In this document: piece by piece, positions 58,411-64,000 of the stretch
Numbering within the stretch: position 1 is the first letter of the stretch
Layout: the number at the start of each line of letters is the position of its first letter
Assembly: GCF_000244975.1 (NCBI RefSeq)
Contig: NZ_CM001440.1
Coordinates: 2,960,325-3,024,324, forward strand
Direction of reading: 5' to 3'
From: Saccharomonospora cyanea NA-134
GTDB taxonomy: Bacteria > Actinomycetota > Actinomycetes > Mycobacteriales > Pseudonocardiaceae
Length of the DNA stretch: 64,000 nt
Made by a program: the position numbers and the translations under genes
Notes under the pieces: generated by a model
Told to the model about the DNA's origin: nothing
The model's database searches: none
Seen by the model: only the letters and a program-made list of their open reading frames with translations

Positions 58411-59876
58411 ATACGGGACCGGGCAAGGAAACGCAACAGCACCAGCGCGGCCACGGCCAGCGCCAGGTTCCCCACGAGCGCGGTCGTGAACGCGTTCAGA
58501 TGCGATGCCGTGACGAACGGTCCGTCACCCAGCGATGTGGAGAACACCAGTCCCAGCACCGTGACACCCAGCGACATGCCGAGCTGGCCCGCGGTTTCCA
58601 GCACACCGCCTGCGGCACCGGCGGAACGCTCGGGGACTTCACCCAGGGCCGCACCGAACAGGGGACTCACCCCGAGCCCCTGACCGAACCCGACGATCGC
58701 CAGCGGCCCCACGAGCGCCCAGCCCGTGACTTCAGCGCCATCCAGCCACACCGTCGTCAGCAGCACGGCCGTGCCGACGGCGTTGGCGCCGTACCCGAGC
58801 GTCAGCACGTGGTGGCCCCACCGAGCGGACAACCAGGGACCGATCAGCGACGCCACCGCGAACGCCACCGCCAGCGGAGCGAACACCGACCCCGCCGTCA
58901 GCGGCGAGTAGCCGAGCCCGTCCTGCAGCGTCAGCGTCAGCACGAAGAACAATCCGGCGTTGCCCGCGAAGAACACCACCGCGATACCGTTTCCCGCCGC
59001 GAAGCTACGCAGTGTCAGCAGGTCGGGGTCCACCAGGGGCGATCCACCCCGCCTCTTCAGGCGCCGCTCCCACACCACGAACGCCGCGAGCAGGGGCAGC
59101 GACGACGCCAGCGACACCCACGTCCACCACGGCCATCCGGCGTGGTCGCCTTCGACCAACGGCACCGACAGCGCCAGCAGCGCCGCGGAGAGCAGCACGA
59201 CGCCGGTCACGTCGAGCGCACCCCGCACGCGGCCGGGCGCGCGCTCACCCCTGGGCAGAAAGCGCAGTGCGCCCACGACGGTGGCGACGCCCACGGGCAC
59301 GTTGACCAGGAAAACCAGGCGCCACCCCAGTCCCCACACGTCCAGGTGCAGGAGCAGCCCTCCCACGAGTTGCCCGGCGATCGAGGCCAACCCGATGGTG
59401 GCGCCGAAGAGTGCGAACGCCGTCGCCCTGGCCCGGCCGTCGAACCCGATGCGCAGGACCGCCAGCACCTGGGGGTAGAACAACGCGGCACCGCCGCCCT
59501 GCACCAACCGGGCGACGATCAACGACGTCGCGTCCGGTGCGGGTCCGGCCGCCAACGAGGCCAGGGTGAACACACCCACCCCCGCCACGAACATGCGCCG
59601 GGCCCCGTGGAGATCACCGAGCCTGCCCCCGAGCACGAGCAACAACCCGTACACGAGCACATAGCCACCGACGACGAGTTCGATCTGCGCGAAGCTCGCG
59701 TTCAGCTCCGAACGCACCGACGGAACGGCCACGTTCACGACGAACGAGTCCATGATCGCGAGGAAGGTCCCCGCCAGCGCGACCCCGAGGACCCACCAGC
59801 CACGTCCGGTGATGCTCCGCTCGGTCCGCGCTCGCCGTCCTGCGGGGACGGTCCGCAGTTCGGTCTCCGCACTCAT
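58395..59876 (-). CDS. DHA2-family MFS drug exporter
   Basis: A 493-residue 14-helix major facilitator. Motif A-like LGGRLGDLHGARRMF (about 82-96) and the DHA2 features LDVWGLGWRLVFLVNVPVGV are clear. ATG 59876 follows GAGGAGG; the longer open frame upstream is antisense to the LysR gene. Divergent from the LysR gene by 99 bases, which probably regulates it. Predicted to export small hydrophobic compounds by proton antiport. Confidence 0.92.
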   Translation of the reverse strand: MSAETELRTVPAGRRARTERSITGRGWWVLGVALAGTFLAIMDSFVVNVAVPSVRSELNASFAQIELVVGGYVLVYGLLLVLGGRLGDLHGARRMFVAGVGVFTLASLAAGPAPDATSLIVARLVQGGGAALFYPQVLAVLRIGFDGRARATAFALFGATIGLASIAGQLVGGLLLHLDVWGLGWRLVFLVNVPVGVATVVGALRFLPRGERAPGRVRGALDVTGVVLLSAALLALSVPLVEGDHAGWPWWTWVSLASSLPLLAAFVVWERRLKRRGGSPLVDPDLLTLRSFAAGNGIAVVFFAGNAGLFFVLTLTLQDGLGYSPLTAGSVFAPLAVAFAVASLIGPWLSARWGHHVLTLGYGANAVGTAVLLTTVWLDGAEVTGWALVGPLAIVGFGQGLGVSPLFGAALGEVPERSAGAAGGVLETAGQLGMSLGVTVLGLVFSTSLGDGPFVTASHLNAFTTALVGNLALAVAALVLLRFLARSRIQPNG

Positions 59877-59975
59877 CGTCGCCTCCTCGCCGTGCCGTTT
59901 CGGACACTGGAAACGATCACTCCGCGCTGGAGCCGGAACAACGACGCGCTGCGCACCATTCGATAATCTGCACTT

Positions 59976-60902
59976 ATGGTTCCTGGTGCGGTGCCCGAGC
60001 GGCACGAGATGGACGCGTTCCTCGTCCTGGCCGAGGAACTGCACTTCGGGCGCACCGCTGAGCGCCTGCACCTCACCCAGGCGCGCGTGAGCCAGACGAT
60101 CCGCAAGCTCGAACGCCGCATCGGGGCACCGCTGTTCGAGCGCACCAGTCGCCGGGTAACCCTCACTCCACTCGGAGAGCGATTCCGCGACGACCTCGCC
60201 CCCCTGCACCAAGGACTCGCGGACGCGCTGGCTCGGGCACAGGCCACCGCTCGCGGAGTCGACGGCAGCCTGCACGTCGGGTTCCTCGGTCTGGCAGCCG
60301 GCGAACTCACCCCCGAACTGCTGGACACGTTCGCACAGCGTCACCCGCGCTGCGAGGTCGTGATGCGTGAGACGCACTTCAGCGATCCACTGGGGCCACT
60401 GCGTTCCGGCGAGGTCGACCTTCTGCTCACGCGACTGCCCGTGGAAGAGCCGGACCTGACGGTCGGGCCGGTCGTGTTGTCCGAGCCGAGGGTGCTGGCC
60501 GTGCCGACCCGACACCGGCTCGCCCGGCGCGAACGCGTGTCCCTCGACGAGCTGGCCAGTGAGACGACATTCGGCGTCGCCGGGTCCGCACCCGGCTACT
60601 GGTGGGACTTCCATGTGCCGCCCGCGACGGCCGACGGCAGGCCGATCCACCGTCGGGAGTCGGTCAGCACCTTCCAGGAACTGCTCGCACTCGTCGCCGC
60701 GGGACGCGGGGTGTCCCCGCTGGCGGCGTCCGTACGGACATACCACAACCGGCCCGACGTCGTGTTCGTCCCGCTGGACGGGGTACCACCCACCGACGTG
60801 GCCGTGGTCTGGCGCACCGCCTCGGTCACCGCCCGCGTGCGCGCCTTCGTTCAGGCCGCGGAAGACACCGTCGCGGCCAACGGCGGTCCCGCCACCCGCT
60901 GA
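59976..60902 (+). CDS. LysR-family regulator
   Basis: A 308-residue regulator with the canonical N-terminal HTH (LHFGRTAERLHLTQARVSQTI, split at the turn) and the effector domain (LHVGFLGLAAGELTPELL onwards). GATAAT (59962-59967) lies 8 bases before the ATG, so the message may be leaderless. Divergent from the DHA2 exporter and its probable regulator. Confidence 0.93.
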   Translation: MVPGAVPERHEMDAFLVLAEELHFGRTAERLHLTQARVSQTIRKLERRIGAPLFERTSRRVTLTPLGERFRDDLAPLHQGLADALARAQATARGVDGSLHVGFLGLAAGELTPELLDTFAQRHPRCEVVMRETHFSDPLGPLRSGEVDLLLTRLPVEEPDLTVGPVVLSEPRVLAVPTRHRLARRERVSLDELASETTFGVAGSAPGYWWDFHVPPATADGRPIHRRESVSTFQELLALVAAGRGVSPLAASVRTYHNRPDVVFVPLDGVPPTDVAVVWRTASVTARVRAFVQAAEDTVAANGGPATR

Positions 60903-60911
60903 CCCGGCGGG

Positions 60912-61823
60912 TCAGCCGAGCACCGACAACGCACCCGGCACGCACGTCACGCTCACCGGCAGCGCGCCGACGGGATCGCCGTCGGCGAACACCGGCCACT
61001 CCGGAGCGCCCGCCACGTGGACGCGCGACGCACGCAGCGTGTGCACGGAAGGGTGGCGCACGTGGGTGCCGGTACGCAGCCTCGGCAGGATTCGGGCGAG
61101 CCGCAGCGGGCTCACCGGGCCGACGACCGTCACGTCGAACGCCCCGTCGTCGTACACCGCGGACGGGCAGATGGGGATGCCGCCGCCGTAGAACGCGGTG
61201 TTGCCCACCGCCACCAGCGTCGCCCGCAACGTCAACCGCCCGGCGTCCGTGTCCACCACCACCGGCCGTGGGCGCAACGACATCAGCTCTTGGAGCAGCG
61301 CGACGTCGTAGCGGCGTGGTCCGCGTGGCCATGGCATGCTGTTGGCGCGAGCGTTGACGGCCGCGTCGAAACCCGTGCAGAGCACCGTGCCGAACCAGCG
61401 TGCCGCCGCCGCGTCGGCGCCGTCCACACGGCCGAGGTCGAGGCGGCGTGGAGGGCGCCGACGTCCGTGCCGCAACGCCGAGACCAGCGCGTCCAGAGCG
61501 GCGCGCGGATCACGGGGAATTCCGAGTGCGCGGGCGAAGTCGTTGCCGGTACCGCAGGGAACGAGGCCGAGTGACACGTCCGTACCCGCACAGCACTGAA
61601 CAGCCTGGTGCGCGGCCCCGTCGCCGCCCAGCACGACGAGCGCGTCCAGACCCGACGTCCGGCAGTCGGCCACCCGCTGCCGGAACCGCTCGGGTGAGGC
61701 GGGCGTGATCAACTCAAGGTGGGCCGCCTCGGCGCGCAGCCGTGCGGCCACCGTGCCCGCCATCCGCGCGGCCGTGCCCTGACCCGAGTCGGGATGCACG
61801 GCCAGAGCCAGTCGCCACCCCAT
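60912..61823 (-). CDS. Diacylglycerol/lipid kinase family protein
   Basis: A 303-residue DagK/YegS-type lipid kinase. The catalytic-domain motif VVLGGDGAAH (about 63-72) and LGLVPCGTGNDFARALG (about 85-101) are intact. AHPDSG at the N-terminus replaces the usual NPxSG. Probably phosphorylates diacylglycerol or a related lipid. Located just downstream of tatC, as in many actinobacteria. Confidence 0.9.
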   Translation of the reverse strand: MGWRLALAVHPDSGQGTAARMAGTVAARLRAEAAHLELITPASPERFRQRVADCRTSGLDALVVLGGDGAAHQAVQCCAGTDVSLGLVPCGTGNDFARALGIPRDPRAALDALVSALRHGRRRPPRRLDLGRVDGADAAAARWFGTVLCTGFDAAVNARANSMPWPRGPRRYDVALLQELMSLRPRPVVVDTDAGRLTLRATLVAVGNTAFYGGGIPICPSAVYDDGAFDVTVVGPVSPLRLARILPRLRTGTHVRHPSVHTLRASRVHVAGAPEWPVFADGDPVGALPVSVTCVPGALSVLG

Positions 61824-61826
61824 ACG

Positions 61827-62771
61827 TCAGGTGACGTCCTCGGTGCGTGACCTACCGTCCCCGGTACGCGGTTCGTCGATCGTGCTCGGCGTGTAGTGGA
61901 ACGGGGCCGCCTCGTCGTCGGAGAGCTGGTCCCAGTTCTCCTCGCCGCGGCGCCGGGCCTTGCGCTTGTCGTGGATACGGGTGATCTGGAGCGACAGTTC
62001 CAACAGCACGGTCAACGCACCCGCCAGCGCGAGCATGGAGAACGGATCGGCAGGCGTCACGAAGGCCGCGAAGACGAACGCGATGAAGATCAGACCTCGG
62101 CGCCACTTGCTGAGTTGGGCGTAGCTGACCACACCCACGCGGTTCAGCATGATCACCAGCAGGGGAACCTCGAAGCTCACCCCGAAGATCAGCAGCAACG
62201 ACAGCACGAAGGAGACGTACTTGTCACCGGTGAACCAGGTGTCGAACGAGCCACCGCCGAAGTTCACCAGGATCTCCAGGGCGAACGGCACCATGGCGTA
62301 CGCGAGTACCGCTCCTCCGGCGAACAGCACGCTCGCGAACCCGACGAACGTGAGCGCGTACTTGCGTTCCCGCGTGTACAACCCCGGAGCGATGAACGCC
62401 CAGAGCTGGTAGAGCCACACCGGGGCGAACAGCACCGCACCGGCCGTCAGACCCACCTTCAACTGGATCATGAAGGCTTCGAACGGAACGGTCTGCAGCA
62501 GCCGGCACGGCGGCTCCTTCGGAAACCGGTGCTCGGCCGGGATCGAACAGTACGGTCCGGTGACGATGTCACCGAGCGACGGGATGGGCCCCACCCGGTT
62601 GGCGAACCAGAGGAACCCAAGGATGCCACCCACGACCAGCGCGATCAGAGCGAAACCCAGGCGACGGCGGAACTCGTAGATGTGCTCGATCAGCGTCATG
62701 GTGCCGTCGGGATTGTGCCGACGGCTGCGCTTACGCCGCTTGCTGGTGCGGTCGTTCGAGGAATCCGCCAC
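61827..62771 (-). CDS. tatC: Sec-independent protein translocase TatC
   Basis: A 314-residue protein with six membrane helices. The N-terminal MTLIEHIYEFRRRL (about 25-38) binds twin-arginine signals, and VPFEAFMIQLKVGLTAG and FGVSFEVPLLVIMLN are family-typical. The charged C-terminal tail is longer than in E. coli. 74 bases after tatA. Confidence 0.97.
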   Translation of the reverse strand: MADSSNDRTSKRRKRSRRHNPDGTMTLIEHIYEFRRRLGFALIALVVGGILGFLWFANRVGPIPSLGDIVTGPYCSIPAEHRFPKEPPCRLLQTVPFEAFMIQLKVGLTAGAVLFAPVWLYQLWAFIAPGLYTRERKYALTFVGFASVLFAGGAVLAYAMVPFALEILVNFGGGSFDTWFTGDKYVSFVLSLLLIFGVSFEVPLLVIMLNRVGVVSYAQLSKWRRGLIFIAFVFAAFVTPADPFSMLALAGALTVLLELSLQITRIHDKRKARRRGEENWDQLSDDEAAPFHYTPSTIDEPRTGDGRSRTEDVT

Positions 62772-62845
62772 GAACCGTGTCCGTTTCCATCCCGTGTTGA
62801 CGAATCAGGCCTGAGCGGGCAGCGCCCTCGGCGCCGCCGAGGGCA

Positions 62846-63208
62846 TCAGCCCGCGTGCTTCTGCGACTGCTGAGCCGCCTGCTGCCGCTTCAGCTCGTCG
62901 AGCTGACGCTGGAGTTGCTCGACCTGGTCGTCGGTGCTGGGCGCCGGGGTGGCCGCCGGAGGCGTGGTTGTCGACGACGGCAACTGTCGGGTGTCGGGCT
63001 CGGTCACCGAAGGCTCCGGAGCCACAGTCTGCGCGGTGGTCGCCGAGTCGGAGGTCTGGCCGGACTCGCGCATGTCCTTGGTCTCGGCCTTGAAGATCTT
63101 CATGGACTTGCCGATCGACCTGGCAGCGTCGGGCAGGCGCTTGGCGCCGAACAGCAGGACCACGACAAGAACCAGAATGATCAAATGCCACGGCTGCAAC
63201 GCATTCAT
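62846..63208 (-). CDS. tatA: Sec-independent protein translocase TatA
   Basis: A 120-residue protein: short N-terminal membrane helix ([19 protein letters not shown]), amphipathic helix ([19 protein letters not shown]), then a long Thr/Pro-rich tail ending in a coiled-coil-like stretch ([18 protein letters not shown]). Works with TatC to export folded proteins. Confidence 0.96.
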   Translation of the reverse strand: MNALQPWHLIILVLVVVLLFGAKRLPDAARSIGKSMKIFKAETKDMRESGQTSDSATTAQTVAPEPSVTEPDTRQLPSSTTTPPAATPAPSTDDQVEQLQRQLDELKRQQAAQQSQKHAG

Positions 63209-63264
63209 CGCCTGGCCTCCTTACTCGTTCAGGGTCGATCGTACTGTGCTGCCGCGGTGTCGCG

Positions 63265-63465
63265 TCAGTGGCGGCGACCCTGGCGGATCGCGACACCGAC
63301 CGCTGCGGACCGAGCCCGCAGCAACCCGACCCGATCACCGGTGCGAGCCGACACCATGCTGGCTGCCTCACGGAACGTGCGCAAGAGCCGGAACACACGA
63401 AACGCGACAAGGCCGAAACCGGCTACCGCGGCCACGACGAGCGCGGCACTCACCACGTACAACAC
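63265..63465 (-). CDS. Small membrane protein between pafC and tatA
   Basis: A 66-residue protein with one N-terminal membrane helix (SAALVVAAVAGFGLVAFRVF) and a basic cytosolic tail. A small protein of this type is regularly found between pafC and tatA in actinobacteria. 9 bases after pafC. Function unknown. Confidence 0.7.
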   Translation of the reverse strand: MLYVVSAALVVAAVAGFGLVAFRVFRLLRTFREAASMVSARTGDRVGLLRARSAAVGVAIRQGRRH

Positions 63466-63474
63466 GGACCCACC

Positions 63475-64000
63475 CTAGCCAGCCGAGGTTGCGGTGAGGT
63501 GACGAGCACGTGCCAGCGCCTCGGCCGCCCGCTGTCGCACAGCCTGTGCGGCCCACTCGGGCTTCTCGACCGTCACCTGGCCGTGCTGCCGGAGCACCAG
63601 CCGCACCAGCCACGACTCGTCGGCGTAGCGCATCCGCACCCGCAGACGACCGCCGTCGAGCTCGTCGAGCTCCTCACACTGGTAGTACTCGGCCACCCAC
63701 CGCGCGTCCGGCTCGAGCACGAGTTCGGCCTCCGGATACTCGGATCGCCGCGGGAAGACGCCCTCGGACAAATCCTTCGGCGTCGCGGTCTCCGGCGGGG
63801 CGGCCCGCTCGTCCAGCACCGCCAGCTCGTCGATCCGATCGAGACGGAACAGGCGGACGGAGGAGGCCCTGCGGCACCACGCCTCCAGGTAGCTGATGCC
63901 CTGCACGATCAGCAGCCGCATCGGGTCAACCGTGCGTTCGGTGATCGCGTCCTTCGACGCGCTGTAGTAACGCAGCCACACCGCACGACCGCCCCGCAAC
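63475..64000 (-). CDS. pafC: PafC-type WYL-domain regulator, 5' part outside window
   Basis: The visible C-terminal 174 residues contain the WYL core (VWLRYYSASKDAITERTVDP ... YLEAWCRRASSVRLFRLDRI, positions interrupted here) and the WCX extension (WVAEYYQCEEL, SWLVRLVLRQHG). Position next to tatA and tatC identifies it as PafC, partner of PafB in the mitomycin/DNA-damage response of actinobacteria. The start and HTH are beyond the window. Confidence 0.9.
   Translation of the reverse strand, partial: LRGGRAVWLRYYSASKDAITERTVDPMRLLIVQGISYLEAWCRRASSVRLFRLDRIDELAVLDERAAPPETATPKDLSEGVFPRRSEYPEAELVLEPDARWVAEYYQCEELDELDGGRLRVRMRYADESWLVRLVLRQHGQVTVEKPEWAAQAVRQRAAEALARARHLTATSAG

Overview
The window is a 64-kb piece of a GC-rich actinobacterial chromosome. 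Third codon positions are strongly G/C, GTG starts and 4-base ATGA/GTGA gene overlaps are common, and the right end carries the actinobacterial order helY ... tatC-tatA-small membrane protein-pafC. Gene content and style suggest Pseudonocardiaceae (Saccharomonospora or Amycolatopsis type). That family assignment is inference; no rRNA is present.

Bases 1-20,657 look like a biosynthetic or lipid-modifying island. A 14-gene minus-strand transcription unit (about 17,952 down to 5,496) encodes a StrR/ParB-type regulator, FabG-like ketoreductase, two small hot-dog dehydratases, a single ACP, two active ketosynthases each overlapping a catalytically dead KS-like partner, an alpha/beta hydrolase, a double hot-dog thioesterase, a DsbA-fold isomerase, a thiolase and an acyl-CoA ligase. 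This resembles a reducing type II PKS or aryl-polyene-like system. Beside it lie a fused CoA transferase, an SsuD-like flavin monooxygenase, a class II aldolase, a truncated P450 and, across a regulatory intergenic region, two acyl-CoA dehydrogenase subunits. That intergenic region has an inverted repeat with the spacing of StrR operators.

Bases 20,658-31,907 are mixed: a methyltransferase behind a MerR-like promoter, a FrnE-type DsbA protein with a coupled 69-codon ORF, a LysR effector domain lacking its HTH, a MarR/DoxX pair with an inverted-repeat operator, a biotin ECF transporter (bioY-bioM-bioN), a TetR gene split by a complete IS3-family element, its MFS neighbour, a protoglobin, and a DUF2267 protein.

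Bases 32,024-48,998 hold regulators, a flavoprotein, a secreted subtilase and a secreted VanX-like dipeptidase, an AGCS symporter, an MBL hydrolase, a molybdopterin oxidoreductase with an HPP membrane protein, a TRIC-type channel, a HAD phosphatase, an SGNH hydrolase and a MazEF-like pair. There is clear gene decay: a sigma-factor stub, a frameshifted M20 amidohydrolase, and a frameshifted ORF before the molybdoenzyme. Two intergenic spots share a GCGGACACGC-type repeat.

Bases 49,040-64,000 are mostly housekeeping: Lrp regulator, M24 peptidase, 5'-3' exonuclease, two DUF4333 proteins, Eis-like acetyltransferase, HelY helicase, an ArsR/AHSA1 pair with two matching operators, a DHA2 exporter with LysR regulator, a diacylglycerol-kinase family protein, and tatC-tatA-pafC (pafC cut by the window end).
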